Source of the DNA: an uncultured Clostridium sp. | Lineage (GTDB): Bacteria; Bacillota; Clostridia; TANB77; CAG-508 | DNA length: 36,913 nucleotides | Reading direction: 5' to 3' | NCBI GenBank assembly: GCA_900553985.1 | Contig: USFW01000014.1 | Span: 1 to 36,913 of the forward strand | In this document: positions 15,960 through 25,610 of the stretch, one piece after another | How positions within the stretch are numbered: the stretch's first letter is position 1 | Layout: each line of letters begins with the position of its first letter | Position numbers and translations under genes: made by a program | Notes under the pieces: model-generated | Databases searched by the model: none | Told to the model about the DNA's origin: nothing | The model's input: the letters and a program-made list of their open reading frames with translations, nothing else

Positions 15960-18900
15960 ATGGGTTTAAGAATAATTTATGGAAAAGCAGGAACTGGAAA
16001 AAGTAGCTTTTGCTTTTCAGAAATAGCAAATCTAGTAGAAAAACAAGAAAATATATATTTTATAACACCAGAACAATTCTCATTTACAGCAGAAAAGAAC
16101 TTAATGAACTATTTAAAAGAAGAAGCTGTAATAAATGCAGAAGTAATAACCTTTAGTAGACTAGCACATAGAATTATGCAAACAGTAGGAGGCAACTCAA
16201 AAAGCACACTTTCAAAATGTGGAAAAGCAATGCTAATTTATTCTATCCTAGATAATAATAAAAATAATTTTAAGTTTTTAGGAAAATCTGATGAAAATAT
16301 AGAAACAGCAATGCAAAGTATTACAGAGATGAAAAAACACGGAGTTAGTCTAGAAAAATTAAAGGATGAAACTGAGAAATTAGAAGACAAATATTTAAAA
16401 ACAAAATTAGAAGATATTAAATTAATATATGAAAATTTTGAAAAACAAATATCAGAAAAATATATTGAAGAAACAGATTTACTAACAATACTTTCAAAAA
16501 ATATAAAAGATGTAGATTTTATCAAAAATAGTATAATATATATAGACGAATTTTCAGGATTTACAAGTCAAGAATATGAAGTAATAAAAGAACTAATAAA
16601 ATATGCAAAACAAGTAAATATAACAATGTGTATAGATGAATTAGATTTTAACACAAATCCTGATATTGATGTTTTTTATTCAAACAAAAAGACATTAAGA
16701 AAAATAATAAACCTAGTAAATCAAGAAAAACTAAAATTAGAAGATCCAATAAAATTAGAAGAACAATATAGATTTAAGAACAATGAATTAAGACATCTAG
16801 AAAAAAATATATACAATATAAAATCCACAAAATACGAGAAAAATGTGGAAAATTTACATTTGTTTTTAGCTAAAAACCAATATTCTGAAATAGAAAATAT
16901 AGCAAAAACTATAACAAAATTGGTTAGAGAAAAAGGTTTAAGATATAAGGATATAGCAATTATAGCAAAAAATATTGATACATATTCTTCTTTAATTAGA
17001 AGTATTTTTTCTGACTATGAAATACCAGTATTTATAGACGAAAAAAGAGATTTAAATCAAAATATAATTGTACAATATATAATTTCAATTTTAGAGATAT
17101 TTTCAAGCAATTTTTCAAATGAATCAATTTTTAACTATATAAAACTAGGATTTTTAGATATAGAACAAGATGAAATATTTAAATTAGAAAATTACTGTAA
17201 TAAATGGGGAATAAAAAGAAATAAATGGAAAAAAGATTTTGAATATGAATTAAATGATGAGAATAAAAAGCAAGATATAGAAAGACTAAACGAAATAAGA
17301 AAGCAAATTATAAATCCACTAATAAAATTAAAGAGCAATATTGATAAAGAAAGAACAGGAATAAATATATCAAAACAATTATATAGTTTTATGCAAGAAA
17401 ATAATATTGAAGAAAAGATTTCTATAAAAATAGAAGAATTAAAAAGTTTAGGATTAATAGACTTAGCAAATGAATATATAGCTAGTTATAAAATAATCTT
17501 AGATATTTTAGATGAAATAGTAATTGCCTTTAAAAATGATAAATTAACATTTGATAAATATAACAAAATATTAAAGATAGGCTTAAAAAATAGTGGACTA
17601 GGAAAGATTCCGGGAACTCAAGATCAAGTAACTTTTGGAGATGTAGATAGAACTAGAAGCCACAAAGTAGATACTGTTTTTATAATAGGTTTAAACGATG
17701 GAATATTTCCAAGTGTGAATAAAGATGAAGGATTTTTAAATGATAGTGACAGAGAAATTTTGAAAAATGATGGACTAGAACTAGCAAATGGAACTATTGA
17801 AAATCTTTATGAAGATAATTTCAATATATATAAAGTATTTTCAACAGCAGAAAACAATATATATATGTCATATTCTTCATCAGATAGTGAAAGTAAATCA
17901 TTAAGACCATCAATGTTAATAAATAAGATTAAAAAAATCTTTCCAAAACTTTCAGAAGAAAGTGATGTAATAAATAAAAAATATGAAATAGTAAATAAAA
18001 AAATAACATATGAGGAATTAATAGAAAATATATACAAATTAAAAAATAAAGAAAAAATAGAAAGTATTTGGTATAATATTTATGAATATTACAAACAACA
18101 ATTAGAGTGGGAAGAAAATTTAAAAGAAGATTTTGAAGGATTAAAATATACAAATCTTCCTAAAAATATAAAACAAGAAAATATAAATAAACTATATGGA
18201 AATACATTAAATACAAGTGTATCAAGGTTAGAACAATATAGAAAATGTCCATTTTCATATTATTTACAATATGGATTAAGGCTTAAGCCAAAAGAAGAAT
18301 TAAAAGTTCAAAGCTTTAATACAGGTTCATTTATGCATGAAACAATAGATGAATTTTTCAAATATGTAAAAGAAGAAAAAATAAATTTACCAGAGTTAGA
18401 AGAAATACAAATTCAAGAAATTGTTTCAAAAATAATAGATGAAAACTTAAATTTATCAAAAAATTATATATTTACAGCAACAGCAAAATATAAAATACTA
18501 GTAAAAAGACTAAAAAAAATAGTTAGTCAAGCTTTAAAATATATAATAGAAACATTAATATATAGTGACTTCAATATAGAAGGAACAGAAATTGAATTTG
18601 ATAAAAAAGGAAAATATAAGCCAATAATTTTAGAATTAAAAGACGGGAAAAGAGTAGAAATAAAAGGAAAAATAGACAGAATAGATACTGCAACAAGTGA
18701 TGATGGTAAGTACTTAAGAATAATAGATTACAAATCTTCAAGTAAAAACATTGACTTAAATGAAGTTTATGCAGGTTTACAAATTCAATTACTAACATAT
18801 ATGGATGCTGTATGTAAAGAAGAAGATTTAATGCCAGCAGGAGTATTTTATTTTTCACTATTAGAGCAAATGATAAAAGCAGATAAAAAAGTATCAGAAG

Positions 18901-19310
18901 AAGAAATTGAAGATATGATAAGAAAAAACTTCAAAATGAAGGGATTAATTGTAGCAGATGTAAAAATAATAAAAATGAATGATAATACCTTAGAATCAGG
19001 AAGCTCTAAAATGGTACCAGCAGCAATAACAAAATCAGGAACAGTAAGACATGACTGGACTAATGGTGTAGAAAAAGAAGAATTTAAAATATTACAAGAT
19101 TATATATATAAAACAATAAAAGATATAGCAAAAGAAATATTAAAAGGAAGAATAGACTTAAAACCATATAATAAAGCAGGAAAAACACCATGTGAATATT
19201 GTGAATATAAAGCAATTTGTGGATTTAATCCAAGAATGAAAGATAATAAATATAATTATATAGGCAAAGAAACAAAAGATGAAATAATAGAAAAAATGAA
19301 AGGAAAATAA
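15960..19310 (+). CDS. addB: AddAB helicase-nuclease, subunit B
   Basis: The B subunit of the RecBCD-like double-strand-break repair enzyme. The Walker A motif GKAGTGKSS is at residues 8-16. A nuclease domain fills the C-terminal third, with IDYKSSS (about 921). The four-cysteine iron-sulfur staple comprises the first cysteine in RKCPFSYYL (about 763) and the set CEYCEYKAIC (about 1078-1087). The length of 1116 aa is normal. The ATG has an AGGAG site. The next gene starts 3 bases after the stop, and it is pgeF, not addA; the A subunit, usually adjacent, is absent from this window. The operon continues at least to the uracil glycosylase. Confidence 0.95.
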   Translation: MGLRIIYGKAGTGKSSFCFSEIANLVEKQENIYFITPEQFSFTAEKNLMNYLKEEAVINAEVITFSRLAHRIMQTVGGNSKSTLSKCGKAMLIYSILDNNKNNFKFLGKSDENIETAMQSITEMKKHGVSLEKLKDETEKLEDKYLKTKLEDIKLIYENFEKQISEKYIEETDLLTILSKNIKDVDFIKNSIIYIDEFSGFTSQEYEVIKELIKYAKQVNITMCIDELDFNTNPDIDVFYSNKKTLRKIINLVNQEKLKLEDPIKLEEQYRFKNNELRHLEKNIYNIKSTKYEKNVENLHLFLAKNQYSEIENIAKTITKLVREKGLRYKDIAIIAKNIDTYSSLIRSIFSDYEIPVFIDEKRDLNQNIIVQYIISILEIFSSNFSNESIFNYIKLGFLDIEQDEIFKLENYCNKWGIKRNKWKKDFEYELNDENKKQDIERLNEIRKQIINPLIKLKSNIDKERTGINISKQLYSFMQENNIEEKISIKIEELKSLGLIDLANEYIASYKIILDILDEIVIAFKNDKLTFDKYNKILKIGLKNSGLGKIPGTQDQVTFGDVDRTRSHKVDTVFIIGLNDGIFPSVNKDEGFLNDSDREILKNDGLELANGTIENLYEDNFNIYKVFSTAENNIYMSYSSSDSESKSLRPSMLINKIKKIFPKLSEESDVINKKYEIVNKKITYEELIENIYKLKNKEKIESIWYNIYEYYKQQLEWEENLKEDFEGLKYTNLPKNIKQENINKLYGNTLNTSVSRLEQYRKCPFSYYLQYGLRLKPKEELKVQSFNTGSFMHETIDEFFKYVKEEKINLPELEEIQIQEIVSKIIDENLNLSKNYIFTATAKYKILVKRLKKIVSQALKYIIETLIYSDFNIEGTEIEFDKKGKYKPIILELKDGKRVEIKGKIDRIDTATSDDGKYLRIIDYKSSSKNIDLNEVYAGLQIQLLTYMDAVCKEEDLMPAGVFYFSLLEQMIKADKKVSEEEIEDMIRKNFKMKGLIVADVKIIKMNDNTLESGSSKMVPAAITKSGTVRHDWTNGVEKEEFKILQDYIYKTIKDIAKEILKGRIDLKPYNKAGKTPCEYCEYKAICGFNPRMKDNKYNYIGKETKDEIIEKMKGK

Positions 19311-19313
19311 AAT

Positions 19314-20153
19314 ATGGATTTATCAAATGAGAATATAATTCATGTAAATAAAAATGGGGTTCAGTATATTCAATTTAGAAAATTACTAGAATATAGTGAT
19401 ATAATAAGACATGCTTATAGCTTAGGAACAGATGTGAATTTTAGAACAGCAAAAGTAAATAAGCAACAACTTTCAAGAAATGAATATGAATTAGCAATAA
19501 ACTCATATAAAAACTTGTGCAATGCAATAGGAAGCAATTATATAAATACAGTAAAAACTAATCAAAATCATACAGATACAATAAAAATAGCTAACAAAAA
19601 AATAAAAGAAGATGAGCCAGATTTTAATTTAGAAGAATACAAGGAAACAGACGGAATAGTTACTAATAAGAAAAATTTAATATTATCAACAACAAATGCA
19701 GATTGTATTCTATTATTACTATTTGACCCAATTAAAAAAGTAATTGCAAATGTTCATTCAGGTTGGAGAGGAACCTTACAAAGAATTTCTACAAAAGCAA
19801 TTGAAAAAATGGAAAAAGAATATAATTGTAATCCTAAAGATATAATATGTTGTATTTGCCCAAGTATTAGAAAATGTCATTTTGAAGTAGAAAAAGAAGT
19901 AAAAGATATGTTTGAAGAAGAATTTAAAAGTATAGTAGAAAAAAATGATATTATAACAGAAACTATTTCAAGTAAAAAATGGACAATAGACACAGTATTA
20001 ATAAATCAAATAATATTAGAAGAAAAAGGATTAAAAAAAGAAAACATAATAGATAGTAAAATATGTAGTGTTTGCAATTCTAACTTAGTACATTCATATA
20101 GAGTAGAAAAGGAAGGATATAGGTTAGAAACTGCAATAATAGAATTGAAATAA
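19314..20153 (+). CDS. pgeF: Peptidoglycan editing factor PgeF (YfiH / multicopper polyphenol oxidase-like)
   Basis: A member of the YfiH family, shown in other bacteria to correct mis-incorporated peptidoglycan precursors and also reported as a purine nucleoside phosphorylase. The metal site is visible as the histidine in VHSGWRG (about residue 148), the cysteine in the CICPSIRKC stretch (about 180-188) and the histidine in SNLVHSYR (about 262). TNADCILLLL precedes them. Length 279 aa is usual. It has an AAAGGA site inside the end of addB and starts 3 bases after it, so it is co-transcribed. Confidence 0.9.
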   Translation: MDLSNENIIHVNKNGVQYIQFRKLLEYSDIIRHAYSLGTDVNFRTAKVNKQQLSRNEYELAINSYKNLCNAIGSNYINTVKTNQNHTDTIKIANKKIKEDEPDFNLEEYKETDGIVTNKKNLILSTTNADCILLLLFDPIKKVIANVHSGWRGTLQRISTKAIEKMEKEYNCNPKDIICCICPSIRKCHFEVEKEVKDMFEEEFKSIVEKNDIITETISSKKWTIDTVLINQIILEEKGLKKENIIDSKICSVCNSNLVHSYRVEKEGYRLETAIIELK

Positions 20154-20167
20154 AGGATGTAATAAAT

Positions 20168-20725
20168 ATGTTTGAAACATGGGAAGAATTAGAAGAATCG
20201 ATAAAAGGATGTAATAAATGTAAATTATGTAAAACAAGGCAAAATATAGTGTTTGGCGAAGGAAATAAAAATGCTAAGATAATGTTCATAGGAGAAGGTC
20301 CAGGAGCAGATGAAGATAGGAAGGGTGAACCTTTTGTGGGGAAAGCAGGAAAATTAATGAATTTAGCATTTGAGGCATCAGGAATAAAAAGAGAAGAAGT
20401 ATATATTGCTAATGTTGTGAAATGTAGACCACCATCAAATAGAAATCCAGAAGATGATGAGGCTTTTGCATGTTTAAATTATCTAAGAAATCAAGTGATG
20501 CTAGTAAAACCAGAAATAATAGTATTATTAGGAAGTATAGCACTAAAAAATATATTAGGAAAAGAATATGGAATAACAGCTTCTAGAGGAAAATGGATAG
20601 AAAAAAAGGGAATAATGTATATGCCAACTTGGCATCCAGCAGCATTATTGAGAGATGAAAGTAAAAAAATAGACTTTATAAAAGATTTAAAATTAGTTAT
20701 GGAAAGATTGGGAGAGGAATTGTAA
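20168..20725 (+). CDS. Uracil-DNA glycosylase, family 4 (iron-sulfur)
   Basis: Removes uracil from DNA. Cluster cysteines are visible in CNKCKLC (15, 18, 21) and in VKCRPP (about 86) and ACLNYL (about 102). Motif A is GEGPGADED (42-50), and the C-terminal motif is TWHPAALLR (about 154-162). Length 185 aa is typical. AAAGGATG precedes the ATG. It sits 14 bases after pgeF, in the addB operon, and is followed after 2 bases by the next gene, so two repair functions share a transcript. Confidence 0.93.
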   Translation: MFETWEELEESIKGCNKCKLCKTRQNIVFGEGNKNAKIMFIGEGPGADEDRKGEPFVGKAGKLMNLAFEASGIKREEVYIANVVKCRPPSNRNPEDDEAFACLNYLRNQVMLVKPEIIVLLGSIALKNILGKEYGITASRGKWIEKKGIMYMPTWHPAALLRDESKKIDFIKDLKLVMERLGEEL

Positions 20726-20727
20726 AA

Positions 20728-22557
20728 TTGAGAGACTTTAAGAAAATAATAGACAATATACACAAGAGCGAAGAAAATGTGAATTTTAGACAAAAAAATA
20801 GAATAAAAAAGGAAGAAATTCAAATTTGGATAAGTAAATTGCTAAAAATGGTAGATGAAGCAATGCAATCAATATATGAAAATTTAAAGGAAAATCCACT
20901 AGACAATCAAGGAATAGAAAATATATCATACAATATGATAGAAGGAATAGAAGATATATTTAGAAAATATTTGGAAAGAGTTTCAGAAGCTATGTCTTTA
21001 GGTGGTTTTTCACATATGTATAATTCATATAAGCAATTATACTATAACCCAGAAGAATTGATAGAAATTTATGAAAAGATAAAAAATGAAAAAGTATCTA
21101 GAAAATTCAGAATGACAAAAAATGTAAAAGCAAATAAGGAAACTGTAGTTAGGGAAGTTTTAAGTAATTATAGAGAAATAAGTAATGGGATACCAGAAGA
21201 AGAAAAAAGGATTATTATAGGATATAAAAATTCAAATCAATTTAGAAAGCTTTTGAAAGAAGAATTTGCACAAGAAGATATAAATGATATAAGAAACATT
21301 GGGAAATTTGTAGGTTATGAAAAAGGAAATTTTATAGAATTCTTTAAAGAACAAAAAAGTAATATTGAAAAAAATACTAGAGAAGCATATATACAGTCAA
21401 TTATTGTATTAATAAATATTTTAGATCAATTAAAGTTATTAGCTAAATATCAAAGAGAGTATAAGCAAGAGTTAAATAAAATGGATTTAGGAGAATTGGC
21501 ATATGAAATAAATGGACAAGGAAAAGAACTTGGTATGAAAGAACTATTTTCAGAAGAAAATTTAAAGAAATTGCCAATTAAAACATTAATGGCACAAAGT
21601 GCTTTTTGGAGTAATAGATTAACAAAAGAAATAGAAAGAATGAACAATGCAAAATTCATTTGTAAAGATTTAGACTTAATTAATAAAATAGTAAAGTTTA
21701 GAATAGAAAAAACGAATGGAAAAGAAGAACTAATAAGTGAAGATGTTATAGAAAAGGAATTAGAAAAAATAGCATTTCTAAATATAGTCATAGAAAAAAT
21801 AATCAATCAAGTAGAAGAAGATATAAAAAATACTGGAATAGATGGAGAAGTTGATATTGAGTCATATATAAGAAAAATATCTGCAGACTATCAGGAAGAG
21901 TATTTAAAACATTTTAATAAGAAGCTTCCAATGTGCAATAATATAATAGGAAATGATATAGAACAATTTATAGTCGCAAAAAATATGATAAATAATTTAT
22001 ATAAAGGAAAAAGTGCAATAAATTTTGCACTTTTAGAAGAAGCACTTTTAAATGAAAAAATATTAAATTGGGGATATATAGAAGAAGAGAAAGATGAAAA
22101 ATTTGTACTTCTAGGATTTGACATTGAAAAGTTAAGTGGACCATTGTTTTTACATATACCATTGAAAGAAATAGAGGAATTTTTAGAGAGAAATAGATTA
22201 GAAAGTAAAATCCCAATTTATCAAGGAGAAAATGATTTTAAAATTAATGGAAAAACAATTACGAGAAAATTATTAATGCCAATTGATAATGGAAAAATAA
22301 AAAAATTAGAAGAATTTAAAATAAATCAGACAGAAGAAAGGGACAAATTTAATTTTATTGAGCACTGTAAGTATATTGTAAGTGGTGATACACAGAAATA
22401 TCCTAAACATTTAAAAAAGATAAAATATATAGGAAAAGGAAAAAAACAAAAACAAAAATTAGTGATTGAAAAAGAATATATTAATTTAGAAACAAAAGAA
22501 AAGTATAAAAAAGATAAAGATGGGAATTTTGAAAAAATAGAAGAGTATACTAGATAG
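20728..22557 (+). CDS. 609-aa protein of unknown function, highly charged
   Basis: I do not recognise this protein. It begins at TTG 20728, 2 bases after the uracil glycosylase stop, and GGGAGAGGAA in the end of that gene is its ribosome site. There is no signal peptide or membrane helix; it looks soluble, mostly alpha-helical and rich in lysine and glutamate, with coiled-coil-prone stretches and a very basic C-terminal tail (KYIGKGKKQKQKL). No catalytic motif is obvious. The tight coupling to addB and uracil glycosylase hints at a nucleic acid or repair link, but that is only position. Confidence 0.85.
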   Translation: MRDFKKIIDNIHKSEENVNFRQKNRIKKEEIQIWISKLLKMVDEAMQSIYENLKENPLDNQGIENISYNMIEGIEDIFRKYLERVSEAMSLGGFSHMYNSYKQLYYNPEELIEIYEKIKNEKVSRKFRMTKNVKANKETVVREVLSNYREISNGIPEEEKRIIIGYKNSNQFRKLLKEEFAQEDINDIRNIGKFVGYEKGNFIEFFKEQKSNIEKNTREAYIQSIIVLINILDQLKLLAKYQREYKQELNKMDLGELAYEINGQGKELGMKELFSEENLKKLPIKTLMAQSAFWSNRLTKEIERMNNAKFICKDLDLINKIVKFRIEKTNGKEELISEDVIEKELEKIAFLNIVIEKIINQVEEDIKNTGIDGEVDIESYIRKISADYQEEYLKHFNKKLPMCNNIIGNDIEQFIVAKNMINNLYKGKSAINFALLEEALLNEKILNWGYIEEEKDEKFVLLGFDIEKLSGPLFLHIPLKEIEEFLERNRLESKIPIYQGENDFKINGKTITRKLLMPIDNGKIKKLEEFKINQTEERDKFNFIEHCKYIVSGDTQKYPKHLKKIKYIGKGKKQKQKLVIEKEYINLETKEKYKKDKDGNFEKIEEYTR

Positions 22558-22635
22558 GTGGTCAGTCAAATTGACATGAGAAATTGTAATAGATAAAATA
22601 AATTAGAATATATTAGTAAGTGAAAAGAGGAAAAA

Positions 22636-23895
22636 ATGAAAGAAGAGATAGAAAAAAAACTAAATTATTGCTTGAATTGCAAAGTTAAACCATGTTCTAA
22701 AAAAGGCTGTCCATTGCATAATAATATACCAGAATTTATAGAATCACTAAAAAAAGAAGAATATGTAGAAGCATATAAAATATTATCAGAAACTACTGTA
22801 TTATCCGGAATATGTGGAAAAATATGCCCACATGATAAACAATGCCAAGGAGCATGTGTACGAGGAATAAAAGGTGAACCAGTATCTATAGGTGAATTAG
22901 AAAACTATGCATATGAAAGAGCATATGAACAAAATTACAGATTAGTAGATTGTTATGAGACAAAAGAAAAGAAGAATAAAAAAGTAGCAATAATAGGAGG
23001 AGGACCATCAGGGTTAACATGTGCAGCATTTTTAGCCAAAGAAGGTATTGATGTTACTATATATGAAAAATATAAATATCTAGGTGGTTTATTAGTATTT
23101 GGAATTCCTAATTTTAGATTAAATAAAAGTAGAGTAGAAGAAGTAATAAATCAAATATTAGAACTAGGAATAAAAGTAGAATATGAGAAAGAATTAGGAA
23201 GAAACTTAAATTTAGAAGAATTAGAGAAAAAATATGATGCAATATTTTTAAGTATAGGAGCTAATAAATCAACTAAAATGGGAGTTGAAGGAGAAGAATT
23301 AAATGGAGTATATGGTGGAAATGAATTATTAGAATATAATTTGCATCCTAATTATAAAAATAAAAATGTTGCAATAATAGGAGGAGGAAATGTTGCCATA
23401 GATTGTGCAAGAACGATAAAAAAACTAGGAGCTAGAAAAGTAACAATCATATATAGAAGAGAAGAAGAACAAATGCCGGCAGAAAGAAAAGAAATAGAAG
23501 AAGCAAAAAAAGAAGGAATAGAATTTGCATTTAAAAATAACATAGTAAAAATTATAGGAGAAAAATCAGTAGAAAAGATAGAGATAATAAAAACAGAATT
23601 AATAAAAAAAGAGGGAGAAGAAAGATTATTTCCGATTAATATAGAAAATAGTAATTATATAATAGATATGGACTATGTTATAATGGCTTTGGGTTCAAAA
23701 ACATCAGAAATAGTAAGTAAACTAGGACTTGAACTAAATAAATGGGGAAATATAAAAATAGATGAAAAATATAGAACATCAAAAGAAAAAATATATGCAG
23801 GTGGAGATTTAGCTGGAATTAAAGGAACTGTTGCTTGGGCTGCATATTCAGGAAGGGAAGCTGCGAAAAATATATTAATTGATATTATAGGTTAG
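22636..23895 (+). CDS. GltD-like NAD(P)H-dependent iron-sulfur flavin oxidoreductase
   Basis: A protein of the glutamate-synthase small-subunit family: N-terminal Fer4_20-type domain with cysteines 12, 15, 20 and 25 and a second set CGKICPHDKQCQGAC (about 59-73), a FAD-binding motif IIGGGPSGLTCA (about 119-130), and an NAD(P)-binding motif IIGGGNVAIDCA (about 247-258) followed by RREEEQMPAERKE. The C-terminus has AGGDLAGIKGTVAWA for FAD. At 419 aa it is a stand-alone small subunit; there is no large subunit next to it, so whether it works in glutamate synthesis or as another oxidoreductase is open. The site AGAGGAAA precedes the ATG. Confidence 0.92.
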   Translation: MKEEIEKKLNYCLNCKVKPCSKKGCPLHNNIPEFIESLKKEEYVEAYKILSETTVLSGICGKICPHDKQCQGACVRGIKGEPVSIGELENYAYERAYEQNYRLVDCYETKEKKNKKVAIIGGGPSGLTCAAFLAKEGIDVTIYEKYKYLGGLLVFGIPNFRLNKSRVEEVINQILELGIKVEYEKELGRNLNLEELEKKYDAIFLSIGANKSTKMGVEGEELNGVYGGNELLEYNLHPNYKNKNVAIIGGGNVAIDCARTIKKLGARKVTIIYRREEEQMPAERKEIEEAKKEGIEFAFKNNIVKIIGEKSVEKIEIIKTELIKKEGEERLFPINIENSNYIIDMDYVIMALGSKTSEIVSKLGLELNKWGNIKIDEKYRTSKEKIYAGGDLAGIKGTVAWAAYSGREAAKNILIDIIG

Positions 23896-23912
23896 TCTTT
23901 TAAAGTTACTAT

Positions 23913-24173
23913 ATAATAGCTTTTATAAATTAGCCGCTGAAAATATTTGATAATTAGGATTTTTTTGAATTTTGACTACTTATTTCATTCAGAAAGAATT
24001 GGTAAGGCTTCCTTATGAGCCTCTCTCACTCAGACCCCTTCATATTTCAGGTACCGTGAGCATTCCTCATTAGAAAGCCTAACCAATTCTAATCTTCATT
24101 CCATGCGAACGTCAAAATTCAAAAAATCCTAATTATCAACTATTTCCAGCTTCTCTACAATAAAAACTATTAT
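23913..24173. mobile_element. MITE-like 261-bp palindromic element, copy 1
   Basis: Arms from ATAATAG (23913) to CTATTAT (24173) fold back on each other: AGCCGCTG with CCAGC, then ATAATTAGGATTTTTT with AAAAAATCCTAATTAT, GAATTTTGAC with GTCAAAATTC, and GAATTGGTAAGGCTT with AAGCCTAACCAATTC. A second copy of the first 110 bases is at the window's right end. No transposase is encoded. It starts 18 bases after the gltD-like stop and may also stop transcription. Target duplication is not clear. Confidence 0.8.
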
Positions 24174-24197
24174 CCTGTAATCTTTTTAATAGTATAT

Positions 24198-25310
24198 CTA
24201 AAATTCATCATTTTTATTATAAACATTATTAGATTTATTTCCTAATATTAATCTTTTTAAATACTTAAAGAAGGAAGATATTTTATTTTCTTTTTTTACA
24301 ATTAAATTAAGTGAAGGAATATCTGTGCCATTTTCTAAAGCATTATATTTTTCTTCAAGTAAATCCATTTTCTGAATATAATAATCATTGAAAAATGTAT
24401 ATCCGTCACAATATCCTAAATAATTTTTAAAAGAGTAAAGTTTTTTTCTATAATTCTCAATTTCTTCTAAATTAAAAATTTTATCAAAGGTACTGTCAAA
24501 GTAACTTGAAATAATTAGATTTTGAGTTCTTAAAAAAGTTAACTTTATTTCATTTTTCAACTCATCAATTTTTTTCACCATATCATCAACTTTTTTAGTC
24601 TGCGAATCAGAATTTATAATTTTATTATTTAATTTTATAATATCTTCTTCTGCAAAAAGAATATCATCAATAGCATTTTGAATAGTCATAAAAGTTTTTT
24701 TAGAAGTTATATCAGCAAATAAAAATTTAAAATCATCATTACTATTCAAGGTACTCTTAAATAATACATCTTCACCAACTAAATAAGCTAACTGATTTAC
24801 TAAACAACATTCTAATGGATAATATGAAGGACTAGTAGTTTCAAAAGTAATTCCAAAATATTTAACATATTCTTTTGGAATACCAATAATCTTAGAAGAC
24901 ATAAGTTGAACAGATGCTTCATTAAGTCCAAGACCATATATTTTAAATTCAGTATAATCACATAATCCCATTTTTAATAAATAATTTTTTTTATCTTTTA
25001 CTTCTTGTAGATAATGTATACATTCATGAACTGCAAATTCTTCCATATCATCATCTGGTATATGTTCATTGAAATAAATAGAAGAATTTTTATAAAAATA
25101 ATTTGCTTCTGCCATTCCATCAGGCATTTTAGCTTTATACATATCTAATCTTGATAATTTTATAAATAATTCATTTTCATTTAAACCATAATCAGGAAAA
25201 GTTTCACAAAGTTTCGATGCAATATTTTTTGCAATAGAATTTATTTTTAAAGTATCTAATTTTTCAATAATTTCAATTCCATCTTTTTTTAAATCTGATT
25301 TAATACTCAT
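24198..25310 (-). CDS. HExxH-motif protein, putative zinc metallopeptidase, unknown function
   Basis: The motif HECIH (about residues 94-98) inside FAVHECIHYLQE, with a later glutamate in GLNEASVQL (about 129-131), fits a gluzincin-type zinc site. A helical region with a DDILFAEEDII heptad-like stretch follows, and the last 40 residues are basic with a hydrophobic patch (SSFFKYLKRLILG). No signal peptide is visible, so it probably acts in the cytoplasm or at the membrane's inner face. The start is ATG 25310, with AAGGAG 6 bases before; a longer reading to 25394 has no such site. Total 370 aa. I cannot name the family. Confidence 0.75.
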   Translation of the reverse strand: MSIKSDLKKDGIEIIEKLDTLKINSIAKNIASKLCETFPDYGLNENELFIKLSRLDMYKAKMPDGMAEANYFYKNSSIYFNEHIPDDDMEEFAVHECIHYLQEVKDKKNYLLKMGLCDYTEFKIYGLGLNEASVQLMSSKIIGIPKEYVKYFGITFETTSPSYYPLECCLVNQLAYLVGEDVLFKSTLNSNDDFKFLFADITSKKTFMTIQNAIDDILFAEEDIIKLNNKIINSDSQTKKVDDMVKKIDELKNEIKLTFLRTQNLIISSYFDSTFDKIFNLEEIENYRKKLYSFKNYLGYCDGYTFFNDYYIQKMDLLEEKYNALENGTDIPSLNLIVKKENKISSFFKYLKRLILGNKSNNVYNKNDEF

Positions 25311-25343
25311 ATAAAACTCCTTAAAATAATCTAATAATATTAT

Positions 25344-25372
25344 ATAATAAAAATAACGATGATAAATGTCAA
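25344..25372 (-). promoter_or_regulatory. Promoter of the HExxH gene
   Basis: Minus strand TTGACA (25372-25367), 17-bp spacer, TATTAT (25349-25344). Confidence 0.65.
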
Positions 25373-25524
25373 AAATATTAAAATTATGTGACATTTAGGT
25401 TACGAAAAATATATTAAGAGAATATAGGTTAATTTATGATAATAAAAAAGCAAGAAAAATAAACAATGAATAAGAAAAAAAAATATAAATAGATAGAATG
25501 TCGAAAAATGCCGATGAAAAAATC

Positions 25525-25553
25525 TTGACAACAAAGTTTTAGGAATATATAAT
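25525..25553 (+). promoter_or_regulatory. Consensus promoter of the coiled-coil gene
   Basis: TTGACA (25525-25530), 17-bp spacer, TATAAT (25548-25553), both hexamers perfect. The leader is about 50 bases to an AAAGGAGG site. The rest of 25373-25524 is AT-rich and empty. Confidence 0.85.
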
Positions 25554-25610
25554 GTTCATACATTAATTTCAATTAGAATTAATAGTTCAAGTAAGAAAGG
25601 AGGAAGGATT

